A stretch of 64,000 bases of DNA from Sphingopyxis sp. CCNWLW2. GTDB taxonomy: Bacteria; Pseudomonadota; Alphaproteobacteria; Sphingomonadales; Sphingomonadaceae. A program made the translations under genes and the position numbers. The DNA is taken from NCBI RefSeq assembly GCF_037095755.1, contig NZ_JBAWKJ010000003.1, positions 783,325-847,324 on the forward strand, written 5' to 3'. The notes beneath the pieces are model-generated. The model saw nothing but the letters and a program-made list of their open reading frames with translations. It was not told the origin of the DNA and made no database searches. Shown piece after piece: positions 23,084 through 31,810 of the stretch (its first letter is position 1; every line of letters begins with the position of its first letter).

Positions 23084-24395
23084 ATGACGCATTTCGTAGG
23101 TCTGGATGTATCGGTAGAAGAGACGGCGGTTTGCGTCGTCGATGAAGTGGGCGAGGTCGTATGCGAGCGCAAGGTCCCCACAGAGCCTGATGACATTGCG
23201 GTTTTGCTGACGTCGATCGGCGGTGATTATGTCCGGGTTGGGATTGAGGCGGGCCCATTGTCACAATGGCTGGTCAATGAGCTGAGCGCGGCGGATATTC
23301 CTATGATCTGTGTCGAGACCCGCCATATGAAAGCGCTTTTGATCGCCCAGCAGATCAACAAGAGCGATCGTAACGACGCACGCGGGATTGCACAGATGAT
23401 GCGTGTCGGCTTGTTCAAGCCGGTCCATGTGAAGACGCTGGCAGCCCAGGAGCAACGGATGCTGCTCACCAGTCGTAAGCTGATCCAGCGCAAGCTGCTG
23501 GATATCGAGTGCGACATGCGGGGAACGCTGCGCAACTTCGGACTCAAGGTCGGGGTGGTAGGCGCTACCGGCTACGAAGGACGTGTCCGCGAACTGGTGG
23601 AACGCCTGCCCAGGTTGGCTGCGATCGTGGAGCCGCTACTGACGGTCCGACGCGTCATGCGACAGGAACTCGCGGTTTTGCACAAGATGCTGATCGATAT
23701 CGTGCGCGATGACCCGGTATGCCGCCGCTTCATGACCGTGCCTGGCGTCGGACCCGTTGTCGCTCTGACCTATCGGGCGTCGGTCGATCAACCGCACCGC
23801 TTTTTACATAGCCGAGCCGTTGGCGCTCATGCCGGCCTAACGCCTAAACGACATCAATCGGGTGAGGTCGACTATGATGGGGGCGTGTCCAAATGCGGGG
23901 ACGCCATGCTGCGTTCCATGTTGTACGAGGCCGCTCAGTCAATGCTGACCCACAGCAAGAAATGGTCATGGCTCAAGGCCTGGGCCGTACGGGTCGCTCA
24001 ACGCCGTGGCATGCGCCGCGCGCGGGTTGCCCTCGCTCGACGGCTTGCCGTCATCCTTCATCGCATGTGGATCGATGGCACCGACTTCCGTTGGAGCAAC
24101 GGCGCTACCGCACCGGCGGCGTAACGAAAGACCCTCTAGACTTTCCACCAGATCTGCCCCGGCAGAAAGATGTCCTCACGGGGACGACGGGTGAAGCGAG
24201 TTCGGAATGACTGCAGATTCTGGCACCTCACAGTGCCAAGGGCGCTCGAAAGATTGAACCGCTCCATCCTTCTTACCCCATCATGAGGCGGCAATACACC
24301 GACCTCGAAGAGAAGCACGAGCTCCGTAAGGGACATCAGCTGCGCAGATCATGAATGAAAGGATTTGTTATGACCCAATGAATCTCGCTTGACCT
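23030..24395 (+). mobile_element. IS110-family insertion sequence (ends approximate)
   Basis: The element is defined by its intact transposase gene and by non-coding flanks. GGGTCAT (23043-23049) and ATGACCC (24370-24376) form a 7-bp subterminal inverted repeat, as in the IS1111 branch, and give approximate limits. IS110 elements lack terminal repeats and target duplications, so the exact ends cannot be read from one copy. Confidence 0.6.
23084..24124 (+). CDS. IS110-family DEDD transposase/recombinase
   Basis: A 346-residue intact recombinase. The N-terminal RuvC-like DEDD domain has FVGLDVSVEETAV (first Asp), RVGIEAGPLSQWL (Glu) and NKSDRNDARGIAQMMRVG (two Asp). The C-terminal Transposase_20 domain has MTVPGVGPVVALTYRA and the segment with GVSKCGDAMLRSMLYEAA, where the catalytic serine of this family resides. 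Recent work on IS621 shows that such enzymes use a bridge RNA encoded in a non-coding end to pair donor and target. ATG 23084 follows AAGGAGGG. Confidence 0.95.
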   Translation: MTHFVGLDVSVEETAVCVVDEVGEVVCERKVPTEPDDIAVLLTSIGGDYVRVGIEAGPLSQWLVNELSAADIPMICVETRHMKALLIAQQINKSDRNDARGIAQMMRVGLFKPVHVKTLAAQEQRMLLTSRKLIQRKLLDIECDMRGTLRNFGLKVGVVGATGYEGRVRELVERLPRLAAIVEPLLTVRRVMRQELAVLHKMLIDIVRDDPVCRRFMTVPGVGPVVALTYRASVDQPHRFLHSRAVGAHAGLTPKRHQSGEVDYDGGVSKCGDAMLRSMLYEAAQSMLTHSKKWSWLKAWAVRVAQRRGMRRARVALARRLAVILHRMWIDGTDFRWSNGATAPAA

Positions 24396-24664
24396 CCGCC
24401 GCGATAGAGAAGCAGTCATTCGATCGAAGCACCTAACCACCGCTTCGCGCGATGTCGGCCATTCGGAATGTCTTTCTACAGTCCAGAAAGCGGCTATTCG
24501 AGACCCTCTTTAAGAGCGCGTGCTATCATCGTCACGCACAGGAGTAATTGTCGGTAGGACGGATGGGATCGCAATCGGCAACTCGAGCGCGGGAACCCGA
24601 TCAGGACCTACATGGGTTCAGACTTCAGGCTCAAACGTTCGAAATGACATCAACGAGCCGAAGC
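24125..24664. other. Non-coding 3' flank of the IS element and unassigned sequence
   Basis: 540 nt with no credible gene. The first 250 nt, up to about 24,390, are the non-coding right end of the IS, rich in short complementary segments. In the IS1111 branch this side encodes the bridge RNA. From 24,390 to 24,664 the sequence has lower GC, no recognised features, and only shadow frames of DUF3703. Confidence 0.4.
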
Positions 24665-25084
24665 TCATCGTCCCGAAAGCAGGAAGGCGGCGGCGAGCGC
24701 GGCGAGCAGGGCGCCGCGCGCGATCAGGCCGTTGCGCAGCGAATGACCTTCGAGACAGGGTTGCAGATCGGGCGGGATCGGCATCGGCCGCGTTGCCGGC
24801 ACATCGGCTCCGCCCGTATTGCCGACGGGAACCCAGCCGGCAAGGTGGAAGGGGGCCGCCCCGATCAACCGGACGAGCTGCCCAAGCGCTTCCTTGGTAT
24901 CCGACTGCCCGAGCGCGAGCCGCAACATGTGAAAATGCGTTTTCATATGCGAGACATACCAGCGCTGGCCGAGAATATGGGCGCGCTCCAGATGGCGCTT
25001 GGAAAGCGCAAGATCGCCGCTCGCTTCGGCCGACCGCGCATGGTCCATTTCGCTGGCAAAAACGGCTTTGACATCCGGTTTCAT
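24665..25084 (-). CDS. DUF3703 domain-containing protein, copy 1
   Basis: A 139-residue protein of the DUF3703 family, unknown in function and often found near metal-resistance genes. Typical segments are the N-terminal FASEMDHARSAEASGDL and LERAHILGQRWYVSHMKTH, where several His residues suggest metal binding. A single C-terminal hydrophobic segment (about residues 118-137) would anchor it in the inner membrane. GGGGGAGG precedes ATG 25084. A paralog in the same orientation is at 44189-44605, and the similarity includes the upstream 150 nt. Confidence 0.88.
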   Translation of the reverse strand: MKPDVKAVFASEMDHARSAEASGDLALSKRHLERAHILGQRWYVSHMKTHFHMLRLALGQSDTKEALGQLVRLIGAAPFHLAGWVPVGNTGGADVPATRPMPIPPDLQPCLEGHSLRNGLIARGALLAALAAAFLLSGR

Positions 25085-25240
25085 GACAAACCTCCCCCTA
25101 AAAGTGACGCAACGCTACTGCCGCCAACGCCCTTCGAACGACCGTCTCTGCGGACGGTGCATTGCTCATATCAGGTTGAACACAAGCCGGCAGAAGAAAA
25201 AGCACCTCGGCATCTTTTGGTTTCCGCGAAGACAGGCTGA
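24665..25240 (-). repeat. Diverged direct repeat with DUF3703, copy 1
   Basis: About 575 nt covering the DUF3703 gene and its upstream region correspond to 44189-44765 in the same orientation. The upstream part keeps the pattern GCGGACGGTGCATTG, then CATATCAG and GCCGGCAGA, which suggests a conserved promoter or operator. Confidence 0.8.
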
Positions 25241-25276
25241 TGCCCTTCGTCATCTTTCATGGAGCGCTTTTGCAGC

Positions 25277-26911
25277 TCAATGGCGAGGAATCTCGCAGCG
25301 GAAACTTGTGAAGTGATCGGGGGCTCCGGAGCCGTTCCATATGGCGACGCGGGGAAAAGCACAGAGCAACCCCGAGCGCTCGGTCTTGGCGAGCCGGCGA
25401 TCCATCGGGCCGACCAGGAAATTGCTCGCGGACACGGCGACAAGTTCTTCGGGCGCGCGGCCGCGGGTGACCCACGCCTCCAGTGCGGCGCCGATATCTT
25501 CCTCGGGCCGCGCGCCGGGATAGGGCGGAGCGCCCTGGCCGAAGCTGTTGAGCCCGGGGCCGGCGTTGCAATGCTGCATGCCCGGCACCATGAATAACCG
25601 CATATTCTGCTCGGCGGCGGCGCCCATGCGGGCGCGTACGCGCTCATAATATTCGATCGACATTTGCGGCGGAATCGCGGCATCGCCCCAGCCGTGATAG
25701 AGGATCAGCTTGCCGCCGCGTGCAAAGAAGGCGCTTAGATCGGTGCTATTGGCGTTGAGGATCGGGCCGATTGTTTTGTCGAGAAAAGGTCCGTCGCGGC
25801 TGAAATCGAAATTGGCAAAGCTCGCGTCGGGCATGTTCGCGAAGAAGCGCGGCAGCCCGAGACCGAACACGCCCGCGCCCGTCATCATGGGATCATTCGA
25901 CGATATCCATGGCGCCCAGCCGCCGCGATGCGCCTCGGCACCGGCCGGTTCATATCCGATGCGCGGCGCGCGGGCGATCGGCGGCCCGCGCAATATGTCG
26001 GCGAGTGCGGCTACCTGGTCGCCGGTCAGGCAGGAATCGCCGTCGGCGCCGGTACAGCGTAGCGGCTTCGGGTCGAAACGGCATGCGCGCGGATCGCGGA
26101 CCAGCCCGTCCTTTTGCCCGTCGAGTGCGTCGCACTGCGCCAGCACTGCGGCCTCGATCGCGGGCAGCTTTGTCGGCGGGATATTCGATCCGGGCGTGCG
26201 CGTCAGGCTGGCCCCGTTCCAGATGAAGATCTGCGATAGGCGCGTGAAATCCCACGCCGGCGCGCCGGCGATGATCCCGTCATAATCTTCGGGGTAGCGC
26301 TGCGCCGCCATCAGCGCCTGTCGCCCGCCGTTCGAGCAGGCGCTGAACACCGACAGGCTGGGCTTGCGGCCGTAATAGGCTTCGATGATCGCCTTGGAAT
26401 TGACCGCGGTCAGATGGATCGCGCGGTGGCCATAATCGATTTGCGCGTCGGGATTGCCGACGGCCCACGGCGCGGTGAAGCCGCCGGGCGCGTGGCCGGT
26501 GTCGGTGCTGGCGACCGCATAGCCGCGCGCGGTACCCTCGACCAGGCCACCGCGATAATTGATGTCGCCGGCGAAGCCGCCGTTGCCGGCCCCATGGAAT
26601 TTGCCGTTCCAGCCGGTCGCCGGGAGCCAGGTTTCGAAGACGATGTTCGATCGCGGGGCGGGCTTGATCGTGCCGATGACGCGGCAATGCGCGGGAAGGG
26701 TGATACCGACGCCGTCGATCTGCGCGTTGTTGCCGGTATAGGGGCCTGCGTCGACGAAGACCGCCGAGTTGATCTCTGTGTTGGCGAGTTTCAGCCCCTT
26801 CAGCGCGGCGCATCGCTGCGCCGCCATGGCATGCGTTGCGGCCACCGCCGGAGCAGCCGTGACCGCCAGCGCCGCCGCGCCACATGTCCAGACCAGATGC
26901 CGTGCCTTCAT
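25277..26911 (-). CDS. Tannase/feruloyl esterase-family hydrolase
   Basis: A 544-residue exported esterase with a signal peptide (about residues 1-24). The family's CS-D-HC layout is visible: the serine motif SACSNGGRQALMAAQRY (about residue 190) and a C-terminal MQHCNAGPG, whose His follows in a GHC-like turn. It hydrolyses ester bonds of phenolic acids such as gallate or ferulate on sugars or plant material. ATG 26911 follows AGGGGAACGG. It lies 65 nt downstream of a TonB receptor gene in the same direction, which fits uptake and de-esterification of acylated plant glycosides. Confidence 0.92.
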   Translation of the reverse strand: MKARHLVWTCGAAALAVTAAPAVAATHAMAAQRCAALKGLKLANTEINSAVFVDAGPYTGNNAQIDGVGITLPAHCRVIGTIKPAPRSNIVFETWLPATGWNGKFHGAGNGGFAGDINYRGGLVEGTARGYAVASTDTGHAPGGFTAPWAVGNPDAQIDYGHRAIHLTAVNSKAIIEAYYGRKPSLSVFSACSNGGRQALMAAQRYPEDYDGIIAGAPAWDFTRLSQIFIWNGASLTRTPGSNIPPTKLPAIEAAVLAQCDALDGQKDGLVRDPRACRFDPKPLRCTGADGDSCLTGDQVAALADILRGPPIARAPRIGYEPAGAEAHRGGWAPWISSNDPMMTGAGVFGLGLPRFFANMPDASFANFDFSRDGPFLDKTIGPILNANSTDLSAFFARGGKLILYHGWGDAAIPPQMSIEYYERVRARMGAAAEQNMRLFMVPGMQHCNAGPGLNSFGQGAPPYPGARPEEDIGAALEAWVTRGRAPEELVAVSASNFLVGPMDRRLAKTERSGLLCAFPRVAIWNGSGAPDHFTSFRCEIPRH

Positions 26912-26976
26912 CGTCCGTTCCCCTTCAGCGCGCCGCGCAATGTGTCGAATAGCTTCATCGTCGCCGCCGGAAAGGG

Positions 26977-29646
26977 TCAGAAGGTCTTGCGGATTCCGAG
27001 CTGCACCATCCGTCCGAGCGTCGATCCGTTGAATTGCGCGAAATTGGTGCGCGGCAGGTTCGCATAGGCCGGGTCGACATCGAGCAGATTGTCGATGTTG
27101 AGGGTGAGCTGCGTACCCGCGAGCACGCCGCCCGCGGGCACGTCCCACGAAAAGCGCAAATCGACCGTCTGGAAGGATTTGATCCGCGTCTGGCCCACCA
27201 GTCCCTGGATCGGGTAGCCGCCGCGATAGTTGAACACCGCGCGGCCGGTGAAGTCTCCGACCTTGCCGCCGAGCGTGCCGACGAAGAAGAGGCGGCCGGT
27301 GCCGTTCTTCAGGGTGTTTGTGAACGGTCCCTTCGATCCGCCGGTCGAAAAGTCGCGATTGAGCACATAATTGCCCGCGAGGTCGGCCATTAGCGTCACC
27401 TTGCCGACCGGCCGCGTATAGTTAAGGTGGAAGTCGACGCCATCGGTCTTGAGCGCGCCGAAATTGTTGAGCCGCGCATCGGCAAGCAGATAGGGCGACC
27501 TGCCGACATAGAGCAACGCGATATCGGACACGCCGACGAGCTGCATCCCCGCAGTTGCCGCGCGCGCCTGGGCGAGCGTCGGGTTGATCGTATAGAAGGA
27601 GGCGAAATTCGGGTCGGTGAACAGCGTTGCCGCCGAAATCAGTCCGATCGCATCCTTGAAATCGACCTTGTAGTAAGTCGCGCTGGCGAGAAGGCCGGGC
27701 ACGGCGTCAGGCTTCCAGTCGAAGCCCGCCGAGAAGGTCGTCGCAGTCTCGGGCTTGAGGTTCGGGTTGCCGCCCGCGAGGATGATCGTCGGGCGGAACA
27801 GATCGGTGATCGGACTGCCGACCTGGCGGAACGGACTGATCGGCAGAATCTGCGCCTGCTGACCCAGTCCGCTGGTTGCTTCGAGGCCGGGCGCGTGGAA
27901 CGACGTGCCGTAATTGCCGCGGATCGTCAGATCGTCAAACGGTTTCCAGGTGATGCCGACCTTGGGGTTGGTCGTGCCTCCGACATCGCTGTAATCATCG
28001 TAGCGCACCGATCCGGACAGGGTGAGGCTGCGCAGGCCCGCCGCGCCGTTTGCGGAGCCGAACAGCGGCACGACGATCTCGCCGAAGAGGGACTTGACGT
28101 TGCGCGACGAAAAGGCGCGCGTCGTGCCGGGGGCGCTGGCAAGCGTTCCCTTCGGTCCGGGGATCAACGTCTGCTTGAGGTTGTTATAGTGATATTCGGC
28201 GCCGAGCGCGAGGCGCACGTCGCCGCCGCCGATCGCGAATAGCGGCCCTTCGGCGACGATGCGGCCTTCCGCGAGTTCCTGCACCCCGGTGTCGTGATTT
28301 TCGAAATCGTCGATCGCCGCGAGTACAGCCGGGTTGCTCGCGCCGGGGTTATAAGGGTTGAGTGCGGCTGCGAGCGTCGTACCGTTCAGCGCTGCGGTGA
28401 TCGCGGTGACATTCACCAGCTCTTCACGGATCTCGCTGTGGCTGCGCCCGAAATTCGCGAGCGTGCGCAGCTGCCAGCGCCCGCCGACGTCGAAATTCAT
28501 CCCGGCGGTAATCCCCGCCGACTGGAAGTTCTGCCGCGAGACATTGCTCGGTCCGAACACATCGGCAAAGGAGAAGGCGACATTGTGCGACGTCTCTGTG
28601 CCGATCGGGCGGAAATAGGGGTTGGCCGCGGTGATCGTGCCGCTGGTCGACGATTGCGCGGTTTTCACGTCGGTCTTGCGCTGCGACCAGTAAGCCGTGG
28701 CGTTGAACTCGATTCCCGGCGCCAGCTCCTGCGTCAGCGACGCGAAGACACTGTGGCGTTCTTCCTGCGGATAGACGTCGATCTGTTTGGGTTCGTCGCA
28801 GCGATTGATCGTGCCGGCCACGCGGCCGGGCAGGGCATAGGTCGTCGTGCCGATCAAAATATTGCCCGGCGAACAGGCGGTGCTGCGCAGGTCCGATCCG
28901 CCGCGATCGAGATGATTGCTCGTCATATAATCGCGGTCGGCGCCGTAAAGATTGCTGTGCCAGGCATAGGCATAGGCGACATAGAGTGAGCCCGTGCCCC
29001 AGTCCTTGCCCGCGATGATGTCGCCGTCGGCCTGCTGGTAACTGTCGGCGAAGCCATAACGGGCGCCGGCCTCGACCCCGTTGAAGCGTCGGCGGGTGAT
29101 GAAGTTGATGACGCCGCCGATCGCGTCGGAGCCATAGATCGACGAACCGCCGTCGGGGATCACGTCGACGCGCTCGATCACCACCGGCGGGATGATCGTC
29201 GGGTCGGGTGTGGAGGACAAGATGCCTTGGCCGACGAGCCGCCGTCCATCGACGAGCATCAATGTGTTCTGCCCGCCGGTTGCGCCGAGATTGCGCAGAT
29301 TGGGAAAGAAGACGGGGCTGCCGCGATCTGAATTGGCGCGCGGCACGCTGCCGAAATAGCTGAGCTGGGGGATGTTCGCGAGCAGGTCGGTCGACGAGGA
29401 TACGCCGCTTTCGACGATTTCGGCACGGTTCACGCCGATGACGTTCGTGCCCGTTGGGGCAATGCCGCGGATCAGCGTTCCGGTGACGATGATCGCTTCC
29501 TCCGCAATGTCATTGTCCGACTGGATAGTTGATTCTTGCCGCGATTCGGATGCGGCATCCTGTGCCCGTGCGGTCGCAGCAGTGAGCAGCATTGCCAGCA
29601 AACCCAGACCAGATACAGATGATTTAAGTTTGAAATTCCACGACAT
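26977..29646 (-). CDS. TonB-dependent receptor of the glycoside locus
   Basis: An 889-residue receptor. The signal peptide (1-28) ends ATARA-Q, a TonB box-like EEAIIVTGTLIRG follows at about residue 50, then the plug with NTLMLVDGRRLVGQG and RVDVIPDGGSSIYGSDAIGG, and a barrel ending in a C-terminal LGIRKTF. GGGAGGATAGGA precedes ATG 29646. It is divergent from the plus-strand hydrolase operon with 123 nt between starts, so both units can share control. The substrate is probably an oligosaccharide or phenolic glycoside. Confidence 0.95.
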   Translation of the reverse strand: MSWNFKLKSSVSGLGLLAMLLTAATARAQDAASESRQESTIQSDNDIAEEAIIVTGTLIRGIAPTGTNVIGVNRAEIVESGVSSSTDLLANIPQLSYFGSVPRANSDRGSPVFFPNLRNLGATGGQNTLMLVDGRRLVGQGILSSTPDPTIIPPVVIERVDVIPDGGSSIYGSDAIGGVINFITRRRFNGVEAGARYGFADSYQQADGDIIAGKDWGTGSLYVAYAYAWHSNLYGADRDYMTSNHLDRGGSDLRSTACSPGNILIGTTTYALPGRVAGTINRCDEPKQIDVYPQEERHSVFASLTQELAPGIEFNATAYWSQRKTDVKTAQSSTSGTITAANPYFRPIGTETSHNVAFSFADVFGPSNVSRQNFQSAGITAGMNFDVGGRWQLRTLANFGRSHSEIREELVNVTAITAALNGTTLAAALNPYNPGASNPAVLAAIDDFENHDTGVQELAEGRIVAEGPLFAIGGGDVRLALGAEYHYNNLKQTLIPGPKGTLASAPGTTRAFSSRNVKSLFGEIVVPLFGSANGAAGLRSLTLSGSVRYDDYSDVGGTTNPKVGITWKPFDDLTIRGNYGTSFHAPGLEATSGLGQQAQILPISPFRQVGSPITDLFRPTIILAGGNPNLKPETATTFSAGFDWKPDAVPGLLASATYYKVDFKDAIGLISAATLFTDPNFASFYTINPTLAQARAATAGMQLVGVSDIALLYVGRSPYLLADARLNNFGALKTDGVDFHLNYTRPVGKVTLMADLAGNYVLNRDFSTGGSKGPFTNTLKNGTGRLFFVGTLGGKVGDFTGRAVFNYRGGYPIQGLVGQTRIKSFQTVDLRFSWDVPAGGVLAGTQLTLNIDNLLDVDPAYANLPRTNFAQFNGSTLGRMVQLGIRKTF

Positions 29647-29769
29647 TCCTATCCTCCCGCCAGCGCCGATTGGCCGGCGCCCTCGTTTCTGAATTGGCTA
29701 TGGACGAAATCATCCAATGCCTTTATTGACCATTTGAATAATGAAAATATTCGAGCAAGGGAAGAGGGA
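29647..29769. promoter_or_regulatory. Divergent promoter region of the glycoside locus
   Basis: 123 nt, A/T-rich in the middle (CATTTGAATAATGAAAATAT near 29730), separate the receptor gene and the hydrolase operon. Both promoters must lie here. The TetR protein encoded at the end of the operon is a candidate regulator. Confidence 0.5.
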
Positions 29770-31749
29770 ATGCGAAGGCGGATGATCGATGCGGTGGAGG
29801 GGCGGTTCATCGACCCGCAGGGGCGCGAGGTGCTGCTGCGCGGCGTCAACCTCGGCGGCGACTGCAAGCTGCCCTTTCCCGACGGCGGCACGCATCTGCC
29901 GGGCGATTTCTCGGATCACCGCGACGTGAGCTTCGTGGGCCGCCCGTTCCCGCTCGATCAGGCGGACGCGCATCTGGCGCGGATCGCGGGCTGGGGGTTC
30001 AACTGCCTGCGCCTTCTCGTGACGTGGGAAGCCATCGAGCATGAGGGGCCCGGCAAATATGATGCGGCCTATCTTGATTATATCGCGGCGATCGCGCGGC
30101 GGGCCGAGGCGCACGGGTTCATGCTGTTCATCGACATGCACCAGGATGTGTGGAGCCGGATGACCGGTGGCGACGGTGCGCCGGGCTGGATATTTGAAAA
30201 GCTCGGGCTCGACTTCACGCGTTTCGATGCCGCGGATGCAGCGCATGTCATGCAGCACCGCTATGACCATGCGCGTGCCGATGCCCGGCAGGAAGACAAT
30301 TATCCGATGATGAGCTGGGCGCGCAATTATCGCATGCCCGCGAACGCTATCGTCTGGACCGCCTTTTTTGCGGGCGCGCTGCTGACTCCCTGCTGGCTGG
30401 TCGATGAAGAGAATGTTCAGCATTACCTGCAGCGTCACTACCTCAACGCCATGGCTGCGCTGGCCGGGCGGCTCGCTGGTAACGCCGCGGTGATTGGCTT
30501 CGATACGCTTAACGAGCCGAGTCTCGGCTGGATCGGGCAGACGATGAGCGCGCCGCAGCTTGCGGCGACGCGCGATGCGCCGATACCGGTGCGCGCCGGG
30601 CCATGCTGGACGCCGTTCGCGGCGCTGCGGGCAGCGAGCGGCATGGCGGTGACCTTGCCGGTCCTCGCACCCGGCGCCGACGGCGCGATGGAAATCGCGG
30701 GTGAACAGGTCGCCAATCCGCGGGGCGTGTCGATCTGGGCCGACGGCGCCGCCGATCCCTATGCCGCAGCGGGCGCGTGGAGCGGACCGGGCGACGATGC
30801 GCGCGTCCTCGACGAAGAATTTTTCCGCCGCACCGGCGACCGTGCGATCGATCCTGATACCGATCTGCTGCTGCCGTTTTTTCGCAAGGTCGCCGCAACG
30901 CTGCGCGCGATCAACCCCGATTGGCTGATCTTTGCCGAAGTGAATCCGTATCAGCTCGGTCACGGGCGCGGCTTTCCGCAGGGCATGCCCGAACGCTGCG
31001 TCAACGCGAGCCATTGGTACGATGTCGACATCCTGTGGAAGAAGAGTTTCGACAGTGCGGCCGGCCCCGCGGCGCTACGCACGCGTTATATCGACGAGAT
31101 CGGCCGCCTGTTCGATGCCGCTGATCCGGCACGTGCCATGCCGCGGCTTATCGGGGAGTTTGGCATCCCTTACGATCTCGACGGTGGCCGCGCCTATTCG
31201 CGCTGGGCAGCGGGGCAGCGCGGCGACGCGCTATGGACGACGCACGACGCGGCGCTGACCGCGATGTACGACGCGATCGACGCCCTGCGCATCTCGTCGA
31301 CGCAGTGGAACTATACCGCAAGCAACCGCAACGATCTGCGGATCGGCGACGGCTGGAATCAGGAGGATCTGTCGATCTTCTCGCCCGATCAGATGGCGGA
31401 TGGCGGCGATGGCGCGCGTGCGCGCAAGGGATTCGCGCGGCCCTGGGTTCGCCGTGCGCAGGGGCGTATCGCCGCGATGCGGTTCGACGCAGAGGTAGCG
31501 CGGTTCGAGGCGGCGATCGATGCCGATCCGGCGATTGCGGCGCCGACCGAGATCGTGGTTCCCAAGGCGCATTTTCCGGGACCGGTCGCGGTCGCGGTTG
31601 ATCCGCCCGCGCGCTGGACCTTCGACCGCGACAGCCGGCTTCTTCATGTCGAGGCGGCTGCTCCGGGGCGGATGGTCGTCGAAGTCCGGCCGGCGGGCGA
31701 AGCGCGTGTATCGCGGCGCGACAGCGAATTTCAACCCGTGTCGCACTGA
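29770..31749 (+). CDS. Cellulase-fold (GH5-like) glycoside hydrolase
   Basis: A protein of about 659 residues with a TIM-barrel of clan GH-A. The acid/base glutamate lies in GFDTLNEPSLGW (about residue 247) and the nucleophile glutamate in RLIGEFGIPYDL (about residue 463). FIDPQGREVLLRGVNLGGD near the start and FIDMHQDVW are typical of the endoglycoceramidase/steryl-glucosidase branch of GH5. No signal peptide is seen, so it may act in the cytoplasm. An upstream ATG or other starts are possible; ATG 29770 has AAGGGAAG before it. It opens an operon of six genes. Confidence 0.85.
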   Translation: MRRRMIDAVEGRFIDPQGREVLLRGVNLGGDCKLPFPDGGTHLPGDFSDHRDVSFVGRPFPLDQADAHLARIAGWGFNCLRLLVTWEAIEHEGPGKYDAAYLDYIAAIARRAEAHGFMLFIDMHQDVWSRMTGGDGAPGWIFEKLGLDFTRFDAADAAHVMQHRYDHARADARQEDNYPMMSWARNYRMPANAIVWTAFFAGALLTPCWLVDEENVQHYLQRHYLNAMAALAGRLAGNAAVIGFDTLNEPSLGWIGQTMSAPQLAATRDAPIPVRAGPCWTPFAALRAASGMAVTLPVLAPGADGAMEIAGEQVANPRGVSIWADGAADPYAAAGAWSGPGDDARVLDEEFFRRTGDRAIDPDTDLLLPFFRKVAATLRAINPDWLIFAEVNPYQLGHGRGFPQGMPERCVNASHWYDVDILWKKSFDSAAGPAALRTRYIDEIGRLFDAADPARAMPRLIGEFGIPYDLDGGRAYSRWAAGQRGDALWTTHDAALTAMYDAIDALRISSTQWNYTASNRNDLRIGDGWNQEDLSIFSPDQMADGGDGARARKGFARPWVRRAQGRIAAMRFDAEVARFEAAIDADPAIAAPTEIVVPKAHFPGPVAVAVDPPARWTFDRDSRLLHVEAAAPGRMVVEVRPAGEARVSRRDSEFQPVSH

Positions 31750-31810
31750 ACAGGACTCGACAAGCTCGTTATGCAAGTGGATAGTTAAACAAGTCAATCG
31801 GGAGAGGGTC

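Noticed and set aside
24548..25240. 230-aa plus-strand frame, present also at 44264-44659
   Set aside because: Antisense to both DUF3703 copies; its conservation follows from the gene duplication.
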